DNA of 64,000 nt from Hyphomicrobiales bacterium (GCA_021732215.1 JAKFVL010000018.1:102254-166253), one strand, 5' to 3'. Positions 39,284 to 49,606 are shown, counted from the first letter of the stretch. Program-made: numbers and translations. Notes: generated by a model not told the origin, from the letters alone.

Positions 39284-40051
39284 TCACTTCAATATATCCG
39301 TCAGCTTTTCCGAAAATGCCTCATCGGTGCGGTTGAGCCGCAATGGCGTAACCGACACATAACGCGCGGCGAGCGCGGCGAGATCGGTGCCTTCGCCCGG
39401 CGGATCGATGTTGGCGAGCTTCTCGAAGCCGATCCAGTAGTAGGGATTGCCGCGGCCGTCGTGGCGCGCGTCGATGCGCAAGAAGCCCTGATTGCGCTTG
39501 CCTTGCCGCACGACGGCCACGCCCTTGATCTGGTCCGGCGGACACGCCGGGAAATTGACGTTGATCACCGTATCCTTCGGCACGCCTGCTTTCATCACGT
39601 TGCGGATCACGTCGGGTCCGAACTTGAGCGCCGATTCCCACAACGGACTTTTGCGGGTCTCCATGCTGAATTCCTGCGACAGCGCGAACGACGGAAATCC
39701 GAGGATGGTGCCTTCCAGCGCGCCGGCGATGGTACCGGAATAGACCACGTCCTCCGCGACGTTGCGGCCCTTGTTGACGCCGGAGAGCACGAGGTCCGGC
39801 CCCTTCTCGCCAAGGATGTGACGCGCGCCCATGATGACGCAGTCGGTCGGCGTCCCTCTGACTGCAAAGTGGCGCGGGCCGATCTCGCGCAGCCGCAGCG
39901 GATCGTTTAGCGACAGCGAATGCGAGACGCCGGATTGATCCATCTCTGGCGCGACGATCCACACGTCATCGGACAATTGCTTGGCGATCTCCTCGACGAT
40001 CTTGAGGCCCGGCGCATGAATGCCGTCGTCGTTGGTGCAGAGGATGCGCAT
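39284..40051 (-). CDS. surE: 5'/3'-nucleotidase SurE
   Basis: Metal-dependent nucleoside monophosphatase of 255 residues, beginning MRILCTNDDGIHAPG with the metal-binding DD pair. It continues with FAVRGTPTDCVIMG and VLSGVNKGRNVAEDVVYSGTIAGA, all classical SurE motifs. ATG at 40051 follows AAGG. An in-frame upstream extension would translate part of a palindromic repeat and is rejected. Flanked on both sides by copies of that repeat. Confidence 0.95.
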   Translation of the reverse strand: MRILCTNDDGIHAPGLKIVEEIAKQLSDDVWIVAPEMDQSGVSHSLSLNDPLRLREIGPRHFAVRGTPTDCVIMGARHILGEKGPDLVLSGVNKGRNVAEDVVYSGTIAGALEGTILGFPSFALSQEFSMETRKSPLWESALKFGPDVIRNVMKAGVPKDTVINVNFPACPPDQIKGVAVVRQGKRNQGFLRIDARHDGRGNPYYWIGFEKLANIDPPGEGTDLAALAARYVSVTPLRLNRTDEAFSEKLTDILK

Positions 40052-40072
40052 CTTCAAGCCTTGTTTTTGTTT

Positions 40073-40159
40073 GTCATGGCCGGGCTTGTCCCGGCCATCC
40101 ACGTCTTCTTTGGTTTGTGCTTACAAGACGTGGATACCCGGCATAAAGCCGGGCATGAC
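40073..40159. repeat. GTCATGGCCGGG palindromic element, copy 2
   Basis: Same architecture as copy 1 (GGCCGGGCTTGTCCCGGCC, ACGTCTT/AAGACGT, ACCCGGCATAAAGCCGGGC, outer GTCATG/CATGAC). It lies between surE and serS, 13 bp past the serS stop codon, and would form part of the operon transcript. Confidence 0.88.
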
Positions 40160-40172
40160 GCCGTTATACGCG

Positions 40173-41645
40173 TTAGCCGACCCGCTCAATCACTTTCAAG
40201 CCGCCCATGTAGGGCTGCAAAACGGTTGGCACGGCAATCGAGCCGTCCTCTTGCTGATAGTTTTCGATCACGGCAATCAGCGCACGGCCAACCGCTGTGC
40301 CCGAGCCGTTCAGCGTGTGCACGAAACGCGGCTTGCCGTCCGGCCCGCGATAACGCGCATCCATGCGCCGCGCCTGGAAGTCGCCGCACACCGAGCAGGA
40401 TGAAATCTCTCGATAGGCGCCGCCTTCCCCTTGGCTTGATGTTTGGCCTGGCATCCACACCTCGATGTCGTAAGTCTTCTGCGAAGCGAAGCCCATGTCG
40501 CCGGTGCAGAGCGTCATCACGCGATAATGCAGATCGAGCCGGCGCAGCACTTCCTCCGCGCACGACAGCATGCGCTCGTGCTCGTCCTTGCTGGTTTCCG
40601 GCGTCGTGATCGAGACCAGTTCGACTTTGGTGAATTGATGCTGGCGGATCATGCCGCGTGTATCGCGTCCCGCCGCACCCGCTTCAGCACGGAAGCAGGG
40701 CGTCAGCGCGGTCAGCCGCATCGGGATTTCTTTCTCGTCGAGAATGGATTCGCGAACGAGATTGGTCAGTGGCACTTCGGCGGTGGGGATGAGCCAGCGA
40801 CGAACTCTCGCATCCTCCATCATGTCCGAGAAGAGCGTCTTTGCCCGATTATCAGCTTCGGAATAATCCAGCGCAGCATCTAGTTTCGCCAAAGAAACCT
40901 CGGAAGCGTCTATTTCGTCTTCAATTGCGCGATGTCTAAGCGCTTCCGCTAAGCGACGAACATTAAAAGAACCTGCGGCTGCAAAAAACTGATCGTCCTC
41001 GAACTTTGGCAACTGCGCCGTTCCGAACATCGCATCGTCGCGAACGAGTAGCGGCGGATTGACTTCCATGTAGCCGTGCTCGTTGGTGTGCAGATCGAGC
41101 ATGAACTGGCCGAGCGCGCGTTCGAGCCGCGCCAATCCGCTTTTCAGCACGACAAAACGCGCGCCGGATAACTTCGCCGCCGTCTCGAAGTCCATCTGCT
41201 TCAGCGCTTCGCCAAGATCGAAGTGCGGCTTCGGCGTGAACGCGTAGTTCTTCTTCGCGCCGAACTGATGATGCAGCACATTGCCATGTTCGTCGGTGCC
41301 GTCCGGCACCTCGTCGAGCGGCAGGTTCGGAATGGCCGCAAGCCTTTCGACTAAATCGTAATCCTGCTTCTGTGCGCGCTCTTCATAAGTTGGAATTACC
41401 AATTTCAGTTGCGCAACCTCGCTCATCAGCATTTTCGCGCGAGCATCATCGTTGGCCTTCTTGGCTTCTCCAATCTCCTTTGAAGCGGTATTTCGACGCG
41501 CGAGCGCCGTTTCCAAAAGAGTGATCGCCAATCGGCGCTCTTGATCCAATGAAATTAAGTTTGCCGCCAACGGTTCAAGCCCGCGCCGCTTCAGCGCCGC
41601 GTCGAATGCGTCGGGGTTGTCTCTGATCCAGCGAATGTCGTGCAT
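40173..41645 (-). CDS. serS: Seryl-tRNA synthetase with an internal insertion
   Basis: Class II synthetase charging tRNA-Ser. The N-terminal coiled-coil arm (about 30-100) and the class II motifs are present: [43 protein letters not shown] and the motif 3 [21 protein letters not shown]. At 490 residues it is longer than the usual 420-430. The excess lies mainly at residues 221-284, between KFEDDQF and LIPTAEV, where about 15 residues are normal in E. coli. DNA for this part (40794-40985) is visibly less GC-rich than the rest of the gene. Confidence 0.93.
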   Translation of the reverse strand: MHDIRWIRDNPDAFDAALKRRGLEPLAANLISLDQERRLAITLLETALARRNTASKEIGEAKKANDDARAKMLMSEVAQLKLVIPTYEERAQKQDYDLVERLAAIPNLPLDEVPDGTDEHGNVLHHQFGAKKNYAFTPKPHFDLGEALKQMDFETAAKLSGARFVVLKSGLARLERALGQFMLDLHTNEHGYMEVNPPLLVRDDAMFGTAQLPKFEDDQFFAAAGSFNVRRLAEALRHRAIEDEIDASEVSLAKLDAALDYSEADNRAKTLFSDMMEDARVRRWLIPTAEVPLTNLVRESILDEKEIPMRLTALTPCFRAEAGAAGRDTRGMIRQHQFTKVELVSITTPETSKDEHERMLSCAEEVLRRLDLHYRVMTLCTGDMGFASQKTYDIEVWMPGQTSSQGEGGAYREISSCSVCGDFQARRMDARYRGPDGKPRFVHTLNGSGTAVGRALIAVIENYQQEDGSIAVPTVLQPYMGGLKVIERVG

Positions 41646-41657
41646 CGAAATAGTCCT

Positions 41658-41773
41658 GTCATGGCCGGATAGCCGTTTGAAGAACGGCGTCCCTTCGGTC
41701 GCCTATGCCCGGCCATCCACGTCTTCAGCGGTCTGTAAAAGACGCGGATGCCCGGGACAAGCCCGGGCATGAC
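41658..41773. repeat. GTCATGGCCGGG palindromic element, copy 3, with nested insert
   Basis: Third copy, between serS and tatC. The left hairpin is split after GTCATGGCCGG by about 38 bp that include their own small palindrome (GCCGTTT-GAAG-AACGGC), then resumes with CCCGGCCATCCACGTCTT. The right half (GCCCGGGACAAGCCCGGGC, CATGAC) is intact. The interruption shows these elements are still being rearranged. Confidence 0.82.
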
Positions 41774-41826
41774 GAATCAGAACGCTTCGTAACGATTGTA
41801 TCGATGGTCAGCGTGCAAAACGCGCC

Positions 41827-42651
41827 CTATTCCGCCGGATTGGGCGGCGGCGACGCGGGCGGCGCCGATGGCGATGCGCCGGTCATCTGGCTGGCGGCCG
41901 CTTTTTTCTCGACGATCCGAACCGCGAAGATCGATCCCTCATAGAGCAGCATCAGCGGCACCGCGAGCGAGATCTGGCTGATGACATCCGGCGGCGTCAG
42001 CACCGCGGCAATGACGAACGCAGCGACGATGAAATAGCGGCGTTTGTCCTTCAACTGCTGCGAGGTCAGCACGCCGATGCGGCCGAGCAGCGTCAGGATC
42101 ACCGGCAACTGAAACGCGATGCCGAACGCGAAGATCAGCGACATCATCAGCGAGAGATATTCGCCGACCTTCGGCAGCAGAGCGATTTCCGCCTGCCCTG
42201 CTTCTGGCCCCTGCTGCATGCCGACGGAGAAGCGCACCAGCAGCGGCAGCACGATGAAGTAGACCAGCATCGAGCCGAGCGCGAAGAAAAATGGCGTCGC
42301 CACCAGATAAGGCAGGAAGGCCTTGCGCTCGTTGCGATACAGACCCGGCGCAACGAACATGTAGATCTGCGTCGCTACAACGGGAAACGAGATGAAAGCC
42401 GCGCCGAACATCGCGAGCTTAAGCTGGGTGATAAAATATTCCAGCAGCGCGGTGTAGATGAATTTGGAGTTCTCGGGTCCGGCAACCCAGACGAACGGCC
42501 ACACCAGCACGTTGTAGATTTGTTTGGCGAAGAAGAAGCAGACGATGAAAGCGAGGCCAAACGCGAGCAGCGCCTTGATCAGCCGCGAACGCAGCTCGAT
42601 CAGGTGCTCCATCAACGGAGCCTTGGTGGCTTCGATGTCTTCCGCGCTCAT
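41827..42651 (-). CDS. tatC: Sec-independent protein translocase TatC
   Basis: Six-helix core receptor of the twin-arginine export system, 274 residues. The N-terminal [22 protein letters not shown] contains the signal-peptide-binding glutamate, and [23 protein letters not shown] and [19 protein letters not shown] follow. The ATG overlaps the tatB stop (ATGA, 42648-42651). It ends in a Pro/Ala-rich tail. One predicted substrate in this window is the FAH-fold protein at 22824. Confidence 0.96.
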   Translation of the reverse strand: MSAEDIEATKAPLMEHLIELRSRLIKALLAFGLAFIVCFFFAKQIYNVLVWPFVWVAGPENSKFIYTALLEYFITQLKLAMFGAAFISFPVVATQIYMFVAPGLYRNERKAFLPYLVATPFFFALGSMLVYFIVLPLLVRFSVGMQQGPEAGQAEIALLPKVGEYLSLMMSLIFAFGIAFQLPVILTLLGRIGVLTSQQLKDKRRYFIVAAFVIAAVLTPPDVISQISLAVPLMLLYEGSIFAVRIVEKKAAASQMTGASPSAPPASPPPNPAE

Positions 42652-43082
42652 GACGCCTTCGCCTCGCCAGCTGCCGGCGCGGGTTCTGATGCAGACTCCG
42701 GCACTGGCATGGCTGACGTACTTGTGGCCGGCTGCACATCAGGCGCGGACACGGCCGCGGGCGCGGATTCTGCGGCAGGGGTATCGCGCGAGGTATCGAG
42801 TTTGAGCGCCTCTTCAACGTCCTTTTGCGCGCCACTCAACAAGTTACCGCCGGTGAAGTCGTGTGCCGCCTCCTTGATATCGTCGAATGATTTTTTGACG
42901 TCGGCCATTTCGGCCTCGCGCATCGCTTCCTGGAACTGGCCCTGGAAGTCGGCCGCCATGCGGCGCGCCTTGCCCATCCACTGACCGACCATGCGCAGCA
43001 CGCCGGGCAATTCCTTCGGGCCGAGCACGACGAGCGCGACGACGCCGATCAGAACCAGTTCACTCCACCCGATGTCGAACAT
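42648..43082 (-). CDS. tatB: Sec-independent protein translocase TatB
   Basis: The 144-residue protein has the TatB pattern: [26 protein letters not shown], an N-terminal helix with the glutamate and the hinge proline, an amphipathic helix ([33 protein letters not shown]), and an acidic, Ala/Pro-rich C-terminal tail. It forms the TatBC receptor with the overlapping tatC product. Confidence 0.95.
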   Translation of the reverse strand: MFDIGWSELVLIGVVALVVLGPKELPGVLRMVGQWMGKARRMAADFQGQFQEAMREAEMADVKKSFDDIKEAAHDFTGGNLLSGAQKDVEEALKLDTSRDTPAAESAPAAVSAPDVQPATSTSAMPVPESASEPAPAAGEAKAS

Positions 43083-43195
43083 GGACGCTTCCGCTTACGA
43101 GGCCGAGTGGCCCGATATCTCTCCGCATCGCCGCAACGTCTCACCGCCTGAGCGGCCGGCGCGTGATGAGAACCGACCTCGCATGTCTTGTGGCG

Positions 43196-43426
43196 TCAGC
43201 CAACCTTGGTCGCATCCGTGCGCGCCGGCTGGCCCGGCGCGTTGTCGATGGTCTTCATGGGCTCGGGCGGCTTGTCCGCAGCCACGTCCTCGTCCTTCAT
43301 GCCCTTCTTGAAGGCCTTGATGCCCTGAGCCATGTCGCCCATCAGATCGGAAATCTTGCCGCGGCCGAACAGCAGCAGCACCACCACGATGACGAGCAGC
43401 CAGTGCCAGATACTCAACGAACCCAT
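43196..43426 (-). CDS. tatA: Sec-independent protein translocase TatA
   Basis: Pore-forming Tat subunit of 76 residues: [24 protein letters not shown], then [18 protein letters not shown]. The FGRGKI hinge and FKKGMK amphipathic helix are diagnostic. ATG at 43426 follows GGAGGA at a good distance, in preference to an in-frame upstream start. It heads the tatABC set, with a 113-bp gap to tatB. Confidence 0.94.
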   Translation of the reverse strand: MGSLSIWHWLLVIVVVLLLFGRGKISDLMGDMAQGIKAFKKGMKDEDVAADKPPEPMKTIDNAPGQPARTDATKVG

Positions 43427-43572
43427 AGCGCAATCCTCCAAAACCGCACGGCCGGGGTCACCGGCCAAATCTTGCTGCGAAACTAGGCGCGGGAGGTGTC
43501 AAAAACAAGGACTTAGCGACGCTTGACGCGCGGCCAAACGTCTTGTTGCCGCTATCGTTACCGGCGATCGCG

Positions 43573-44289
43573 CTAGCTTTTGTTGCCGCTTTCAGGCTCG
43601 GGCGCGGGAGCAAGGGCGAGGTCCAGATCGCCCGGATCGAGCGGGTCTTCGTCCTCGCGCAGGGCTGGATCGTCCGACGGCATCGGGATGCTGAAACTCG
43701 ACGGCAGCCGCGGATCGAGCAGGCCCGTGCCCCGCAACTCATCGAGACCCGGCAAGTCGCCCAGCGCCTCGAGGCTGAACTGCGACAGGAATGCTTCCGT
43801 CGTCCCGAAAGTCAGCGGGCGGCCCGGCGTCTTGCGGCGGCCGCGCGGCCTGATCCAGCCGGTCTCGAGCAGGACGTCGAGCGTACCCTTGGAGGTGATC
43901 ACGCCGCGAATTTCCTCGATCTCTGAACGGGTGACCGGCTGATGATAGGCGATGATCGCCAGGGTTTCGATCGCGGCCCGCGACAACCGGCGGGTTTCCG
44001 TGCTTTCGCGGGTCATCAGCCACGACAGATCGTTGGCCGTGCGGAACGTCCATTTGTTGCCGATCTTGACCAGATTGACGCCGCGCAGGGCGTATTCGGC
44101 CTGCAACTGCGCCAGCGCTTGCTTGATATCGATGCCATCGGGCATGCGCTTGGCAAGCGCCGCCTGATCGAGCGGCTCGCTGGATGCGAACAGCAGCGCT
44201 TCGAGCAGCCGCAATTCTTCGGGCCGCGCGCCGGGTTGCTCGGAACCTTCGGCAACATCGACAAGACGTTTTTCGGCCAGGCTTGCCAT
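43573..44289 (-). CDS. scpB: Segregation and condensation protein B
   Basis: ScpB joins ScpA and SMC in the bacterial condensin. The 238-residue protein has two winged-helix modules: RLLEALLFASSEPLDQAALAKRMPDG and RAAIETLAIIAYHQPVTRSEIEEIRGV, then the C-terminal RPGRRK-type loop and an acidic tail. Start M7 (44289) is used because GGAGAAG precedes it. Between scpA and scpB lies a short palindromic repeat, in an otherwise tight operon. Confidence 0.94.
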   Translation of the reverse strand: MASLAEKRLVDVAEGSEQPGARPEELRLLEALLFASSEPLDQAALAKRMPDGIDIKQALAQLQAEYALRGVNLVKIGNKWTFRTANDLSWLMTRESTETRRLSRAAIETLAIIAYHQPVTRSEIEEIRGVITSKGTLDVLLETGWIRPRGRRKTPGRPLTFGTTEAFLSQFSLEALGDLPGLDELRGTGLLDPRLPSSFSIPMPSDDPALREDEDPLDPGDLDLALAPAPEPESGNKS

Positions 44290-44310
44290 GGCTTCTTCTC
44301 CTTCCACCTA

Positions 44311-44359
44311 GAACATGGTCCCGAAAAGCGGATACAGGTTGTCGAAACGGGTCATGTTC
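44311..44359. repeat. GAACATG palindromic repeat between scpA and scpB
   Basis: GAACATGGTCCCG and CGGGTCATGTTC form outer arms around AAAAGCGGATACAGGTTGTCGAAA. The core AAAAGCGGATACAGGTT (complement AACCTGTATCCGCTTTT) is a variant of the element at 57472-57520 (AAAACCGGTATCCACTTTT). I recall this as a common Rhizobiales dispersed repeat. It splits the scpA-scpB junction. Confidence 0.75.
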
Positions 44360-44369
44360 AACTCAAATC

Positions 44370-45203
44370 CTAGTTTGCCGGGCCGTCAGGCGCCGCAAAC
44401 GCATCCGGCGTTACTTGCGGCGGGCGCTTGCGAAAGAACAACGGTGCGAAGGCTTCCTGCTGATGCAGGTCGACCGAACCATCACGCACCAGTTCCAGCG
44501 CCGCGGCAAAGCTCGACGCAAACACGGTTGCCTTCTGCGAAGGATCGACGACGTAGTTGATCAGGAACTCGTCAAGTCGGCTCCAGTCATCGGCCATGCC
44601 GACAAGGCGCTCGAGCGATGCGCGCGCCTCCGACAGCGACCACACCGTGCGCCTGGCCAGATGAACGGTCGCAAGGACTTTCTGCTGGCGCTGCGCGGAA
44701 TAGGCGGTGAGCAGATCGAACAGCGTGGCGGTCCATTTCGGATGCCTGATTTCGGCGATCGCCTCGGGCTGCCCTCGCGCAAAAATATCGCGGCCCAACT
44801 GGGGGCGGGTCATCAGCCTGTTCGAGGCCTCGCGGATCGCTTCGAGCCGCCGCAGCCGGGCAGCCAGTGCGGTAGCGAGGTCTTCGGCGCTGGGTCCATC
44901 CGTTGAGGCCGGCTCGGGAAGCAGCAGGCGCGACTTGAGATAGGCCAGCCAGGCTGCCATCACGAGATAATCGGCGGCGATTTCCAGCCTCAGCTTTCGC
45001 GCCTCTTCGATGAAGACGAGATACTGGTTGGCCAGCGCCAAAATGGAAATTTTGGAGAGATCAACCTTCTGCTGCCGCGCCAGCGCGAGCAAGAGATCAA
45101 GCGGTCCTTCGTAACCCTCGACGTCCACCACCAGCGAGGGCTCGTCATCCGGACGCTCGCCCGCAGGGCGGCCGGTTTCAAATGAAAGAATTTCCGCGGT
45201 CAT
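44370..45203 (-). CDS. scpA: Segregation and condensation protein A
   Basis: Kleisin subunit of bacterial condensin, 277 residues. The N-terminal SMC-binding domain reads VDVEGYEGPLDLLLALARQQKVDLSKISILALANQYLVFIEEARKLRLEIAADYLVMAAWLAYLKSRLLLP-like kleisin helices, and the C-terminal winged helix is around AAALELVRDGSVDLHQQEAFAPLFFRKRP. The ATG overlaps the nagZ stop (45200-45203), so both are translationally coupled. Confidence 0.95.
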   Translation of the reverse strand: MTAEILSFETGRPAGERPDDEPSLVVDVEGYEGPLDLLLALARQQKVDLSKISILALANQYLVFIEEARKLRLEIAADYLVMAAWLAYLKSRLLLPEPASTDGPSAEDLATALAARLRRLEAIREASNRLMTRPQLGRDIFARGQPEAIAEIRHPKWTATLFDLLTAYSAQRQQKVLATVHLARRTVWSLSEARASLERLVGMADDWSRLDEFLINYVVDPSQKATVFASSFAAALELVRDGSVDLHQQEAFAPLFFRKRPPQVTPDAFAAPDGPAN

Positions 45204-46228
45204 GCGATTGCGGTCCCTGCCCGTGCGATCAGTTCATCCAGTTCAGCGCGCGCCTTGATGCGATCGAAGGGCTGCGGCGGCTTGCGTGACGCCAACGCGC
45301 GATCTGCGCGCCTTAACGCTTCACCTGCAAGCGGCGGCGTCCTTGCAGCAACCTGACGCATCTCATCGAGAATTCCGTTGCAATGCAGGACCATGTCGCA
45401 TCCCGCTTCCAGCAGCGCCTGGGTCCGATCGGCGATCGACCCATGCAGGGCATTCATCGACACGTCATCACTCATCAACAAACCCTGGAACCCGATACTG
45501 CCGCGAATCACGCGCTGGATCATTGTCGCAGAAGTCGTAGCCGGTTGAACGGGGTCGATCGCGCTAAACACAACATGGGCGGTCATTGCCATCGGCAGAT
45601 CGGCCAGCGTCTTGAAGGGCGCGAAATCCGTGACCGCAAGATCCGCTTCAGGGGTATCGACGACCGGCAGCTTGTGGTGGCTGTCCGCCGTGGCCCGTCC
45701 ATGACCGGGGATGTGCTTCAGGATCGGCAGCACCCCGCCGTCCTGTAGCCCTTCGGTGACCGCACGACCGATTGCCGAGACCTTTTCGGGCTCGGTTCCG
45801 TAGGCCCGATCGCCGATCACCGCGTCCGATCCCGCGACCGGGACATCTGCCAATGGCAGGCAATCAACGTCGATCCCGAGTTCGGTCAGGTCCGCCGCAA
45901 TCAGCCTGGCACTCAGTTTCGCCGCCTGAAGGCCCAACGCCGGCTGGATGTCATAGAGCGCCGAGAAAACTGCTCCACGCGGATAAACCGGCCAGTTCGG
46001 CGGACCCAGCCGTTGCACCCGCCCGCCTTCCTGATCGATCAGGACCGGCGCGTCAGAACGGCCGACAACTTCTCTAAACTCCCTAACCAAAGCAGAAACT
46101 TGTGCAGGACTATCCACGTTTCGCTTGAACAGGATAAAGCCCCATGGCCGCTCCGAGGCCATAAATTCTCGCTCCTCGGCCGTAAGGCTGAGGCCAGAGA
46201 CGCCGGAGATGAATGCGTGGTTGGTCAT
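45200..46228 (-). CDS. nagZ: Beta-N-acetylhexosaminidase NagZ
   Basis: Cytosolic glycoside hydrolase family 3 enzyme removing N-acetylglucosamine from recycled muropeptides. The 342 residues carry the key loop KHIPGHGRATADSHHKLPVVD with the acid/base histidine and KHIPGHG signature, and the catalytic nucleophile aspartate region LLMSDDVSMNAL. The gene lies between the SPOR-domain gene and scpA, in the usual alphaproteobacterial order. Confidence 0.95.
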   Translation of the reverse strand: MTNHAFISGVSGLSLTAEEREFMASERPWGFILFKRNVDSPAQVSALVREFREVVGRSDAPVLIDQEGGRVQRLGPPNWPVYPRGAVFSALYDIQPALGLQAAKLSARLIAADLTELGIDVDCLPLADVPVAGSDAVIGDRAYGTEPEKVSAIGRAVTEGLQDGGVLPILKHIPGHGRATADSHHKLPVVDTPEADLAVTDFAPFKTLADLPMAMTAHVVFSAIDPVQPATTSATMIQRVIRGSIGFQGLLMSDDVSMNALHGSIADRTQALLEAGCDMVLHCNGILDEMRQVAARTPPLAGEALRRADRALASRKPPQPFDRIKARAELDELIARAGTAIA

Positions 46229-46320
46229 GTTGCGCGGAGGTAGCCCGCGCGACCCCGCAGGGTCAAGGAAACGGCTCCGATTTCCTTGGGACGGGCCGGG
46301 TCATACCCGGAACGCCGCAA

Positions 46321-47703
46321 TCAGTTCCGCATGATGTTGCACTGGCCGCCGGCGGCCTTCAGGCTGTCGCAAAGCCTCGTGGCGTCCTCGGACGAGCCAA
46401 ACGGTCCGACCATGGCGCGGTAATATACGCCCTTGTCGCCCAGATCGGCGCGGCGAATCGCGGCGCTCCGGGAGCCGAGAACCGACGGATACTTGCCCTG
46501 CAAGGCCCGGTAAGAGGCTTGGGCATCGGCCTCGCTACGTTGCGAGGAGACCTGAACGACGTAGTTTCCAGAGCCGCCTGATGGAGCCGTTGAAGCCGTT
46601 CTGACAGGAGGCGCAGCCTGCTGAGAGGGCGGCGAGAGCGACACAGGCGCATTTGCCGACGCATTGGCGTTGGCCGGCGGTGGTGGCGATGCCACGCGGG
46701 GCGTTGGCTTGGCGGGCGCCGGTGCCGGTGCCGGTTCTGCCTGATCGGGCCGGATGCTCAGGGTGCGAACGCGGCGAGGTTCCTCGCTTTGTGCCGAGGC
46801 CGCCGGAGGCGCGGCAGCAACGCGAGTCCCCGCCGCCGGCGTTGCTGAACCAGCCTGATTGAGTTGCGGAAGCACGACACGCGCGCCAGATTTCGAATTG
46901 ACGTCGAGCGGCTGTTCCTCGCGTGACACCACGCGCTCCGCAGCACCGCCCTGTCCGATTCGATCGTAAATCAGTTTGGAGCCATCGGCGGACTGATTGG
47001 TTGGCGGCACGATCTTGGTCGGCCCGGTATCCGCCTTGATCACCGGAGGCTCACCGCTACGCGGCGAACTGACGAATGAGCGATAGGCGTAAGCCCCAAC
47101 GGTGCCGACGATGCCAAGCGCAATAACTGCGACAACGGTCAGCAAGCCGCCGCGCCGCTGCTTTCGCTCAGGCTCTGCTTCGCCTTGCGCGCCGTAATCA
47201 TCCAGCTGGTAGCTGTCAGGCGCACCAGCAAAATTGGGGGCCTGGGCATGCCCCTGATCGGGATGCTGTGCGTAACCTCGGTCGGCGTCGCCATACAACA
47301 CATCGTCGTAACGTGATGGGTGATGTTGCGCTTCGGCCGCTGGGGCAAACGGCGGCGATTGCCGATAAGACTCATCTTCGGCGTATGTCTCGGGCGGCGG
47401 CTCATGGCTTGCAGCGGCCTGATGCTGCTGCATGCGCTGCATCCAGGCCGGCGGGCCCGAAACCGACGGGGCATCGTCCCGATCGCCAGAATCCCGATCA
47501 TCTGCATGATGACCGAAACTGGTGTCCCGGGTCGGTGCCTGACGTCCGTCGCGGCCGAAATTATTGAAAGGATCGGCCTGACCGATCAGCCGCGCGAGCT
47601 CGGCCAAAGGATCACCTTCACCAGACTGCCGGCCTGGCTGATGTCCCTGACCGGAGCCGTCATCCGCAGGATAGGCTGCTCTGTTTTGGTATCGATCCGC
47701 CAT
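46321..47703 (-). CDS. SPOR-domain membrane protein
   Basis: The 460-residue protein has a long acidic/Gln-rich cytosolic N-terminus (1-180) and one transmembrane helix at about 185-207 (GLLTVVAVIALGIVGTVGAY). A Pro/Ala-rich periplasmic linker follows, then a C-terminal SPOR domain (about 385-460: NYVVQVSSQRSEADAQASYRAL...YYRAMVGPFGSSEDATRLC). SPOR domains bind denuded glycan at division sites, so this is probably a divisome protein. M15 of the longer frame (47703) is the likely start. Confidence 0.9.
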   Translation of the reverse strand: MADRYQNRAAYPADDGSGQGHQPGRQSGEGDPLAELARLIGQADPFNNFGRDGRQAPTRDTSFGHHADDRDSGDRDDAPSVSGPPAWMQRMQQHQAAASHEPPPETYAEDESYRQSPPFAPAAEAQHHPSRYDDVLYGDADRGYAQHPDQGHAQAPNFAGAPDSYQLDDYGAQGEAEPERKQRRGGLLTVVAVIALGIVGTVGAYAYRSFVSSPRSGEPPVIKADTGPTKIVPPTNQSADGSKLIYDRIGQGGAAERVVSREEQPLDVNSKSGARVVLPQLNQAGSATPAAGTRVAAAPPAASAQSEEPRRVRTLSIRPDQAEPAPAPAPAKPTPRVASPPPPANANASANAPVSLSPPSQQAAPPVRTASTAPSGGSGNYVVQVSSQRSEADAQASYRALQGKYPSVLGSRSAAIRRADLGDKGVYYRAMVGPFGSSEDATRLCDSLKAAGGQCNIMRN

Positions 47704-47809
47704 CGTGATGCCGCGTCCCCTTCGGGAAAGCCGCCTTTCACCCATTCTGGCTCAAGGCTGCTACCGCTCACCGCTGCCGCTTGTCCCCAACGGCAACGTA
47801 TCCCCCCGA

Positions 47810-49606
47810 TTATCGCATTTCGTCTGGCGCACCGACACCGAGAATTGTGAGGCCAGACGCCAGAACCGAAACGACGCCCTGAACCAAGGCCAGACGCGCC
47901 ATCGTTATCTCTGCATCATTAGTGATAATGAAGCGTAAATAGGGCAAATCCCGCCCTCGTGTCCACAGGGCGTGAAACTCGCTGGCGACATCGTAGAGAT
48001 AGAACGCGATTCGGTGCGGCTCGTGGGCGAGTGCCGCCGCCTCGATCACCCGCGGGTAGAGTGCCAGTTGCTTCATCAGGGCAAGCTCGGCCGGGTCTTC
48101 CAGACGCTCCAGATTGGCCTTGCCGAGGAAGACCAGACGCTCCGCCGAATGTTGCGGCAATCCTGTGACCGCCTCTTCGCGCGCATTGCGGAAGATCGAG
48201 ATGCCCCGCGCGTGCCCGTACTGGACGTAGAACACCGCGTTGTCCTTGGACTGCTCGATCACCTTTGCCAGATCGAAGTCGAGCACCGCATCGTTCTTGC
48301 GGAACAGCATCATGAATCGCACGGCGTCGGGGCCGACTTCCTCGACCACCTCGCGCAGCGTGATGAAGTCGCCGGAGCGTTTCGACATTTTCACCGGTTC
48401 GCCATTCCGCAGCAGCTTCACGAGCTGCACGATCTTGACGTCGAGCGCGCCCTTGCCGCCGGTCACCGCCTTGATCGCGGCCTGCACCCGCTTGATGTAG
48501 CCGCCGTGATCGGCGCCCCACACATCGACCATATTGGCGAAGCCACGGTCGAACTTGGTCTTGTGATAGGCGATGTCTGACGCGAAGTAGGTGTACGAGC
48601 CGTCCGACTTCAACAGCGGACGATCGACATCGTCGCCATAGGCCGTGGCCCGAAACAGCGTTTGCTCGCGGTCCTCGTAATCTTCGACCGGCGCACCCTT
48701 CGGCGGCGGCAAGCGGCCTTCGTACACGTCACCCTTGGCGCGCAGAAAGCCGATGGTCGCCGCGACGCGATCGTCTCCGCCCTCGATCAGCGACCGTTCG
48801 GAAAAGAACACATTGTGCTGGATATTCAGCACGGCGAGATCGCCCTTGATCTCGTCCATCATCATGGCGATGGCTTTGGCGCGGACCACGGGAAGCCATT
48901 TGGCTTCGTCCAGCTTCGTCAGCTTGTCACCGTGTTCGGCCTTGAGCGCTTCACCGACCGGCGTCAGATAATCACCCGGATACAGCCCCTCCGGAATTTC
49001 GCCGATATTTTCCCCGAGCGCCTCGCGATAACGCAAGAAAGCGGAGCGGGCGAGCACATCGACCTGCGCGCCGGCGTCGTTGATGTAGTATTCGCGGGTG
49101 ACATCGTAGCCCGCAATCGACAGCAGGCTGGCGAGCGCATCGCCGAACACAGCGCCCCGGCAATGACCGACATGCATCGGTCCCGTCGGATTGGCCGAGA
49201 CGTATTCGACATTGACCTTCTCGCCCGCGCCGATGGCGCTTCGGCCGAAGTTCTCTCCCTCGCTTAAAATCGCGCGAAGTGCATCCACCCAGACCTGCGG
49301 CTTCAGCCGGATATTGATGAATCCCGGCCCTGCGATCTCGACGGCGGCGACCAGATCATCCGCACCTAGCTTGTCCGCGATCTTGTCGGCGAGGTCACGC
49401 GGCTTTGCCTTGGCGTCTTTCGCCAGCACCATCGCGGCGTTGGTCGCCATGTCGCCGTGAGTTGCATCCTTGGGCGGCTCGACGACAACGCGCGACAGAT
49501 CCAGACCGGCCGGCAGCGCGCCATCTTTCACGAGCTGGCCGCACACCGCATGCACGCGCGCGAGCACGTCGGCAAAGAGATTATGGGATGAGACTGCGGT
49601 GGGCAT
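47810..49606 (-). CDS. argS: Arginyl-tRNA synthetase
   Basis: Class I synthetase, 598 residues, charging tRNA-Arg. It has the HIGH-type motif [21 protein letters not shown] near residue 130, the KMSKS-type motif [14 protein letters not shown], and an N-terminal Add1 domain with [19 protein letters not shown]. The C-terminal anticodon-binding domain is around [35 protein letters not shown]. It follows dgt and precedes the SPOR gene, matching the conserved cluster. Confidence 0.96.
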   Translation of the reverse strand: MPTAVSSHNLFADVLARVHAVCGQLVKDGALPAGLDLSRVVVEPPKDATHGDMATNAAMVLAKDAKAKPRDLADKIADKLGADDLVAAVEIAGPGFINIRLKPQVWVDALRAILSEGENFGRSAIGAGEKVNVEYVSANPTGPMHVGHCRGAVFGDALASLLSIAGYDVTREYYINDAGAQVDVLARSAFLRYREALGENIGEIPEGLYPGDYLTPVGEALKAEHGDKLTKLDEAKWLPVVRAKAIAMMMDEIKGDLAVLNIQHNVFFSERSLIEGGDDRVAATIGFLRAKGDVYEGRLPPPKGAPVEDYEDREQTLFRATAYGDDVDRPLLKSDGSYTYFASDIAYHKTKFDRGFANMVDVWGADHGGYIKRVQAAIKAVTGGKGALDVKIVQLVKLLRNGEPVKMSKRSGDFITLREVVEEVGPDAVRFMMLFRKNDAVLDFDLAKVIEQSKDNAVFYVQYGHARGISIFRNAREEAVTGLPQHSAERLVFLGKANLERLEDPAELALMKQLALYPRVIEAAALAHEPHRIAFYLYDVASEFHALWTRGRDLPYLRFIITNDAEITMARLALVQGVVSVLASGLTILGVGAPDEMR

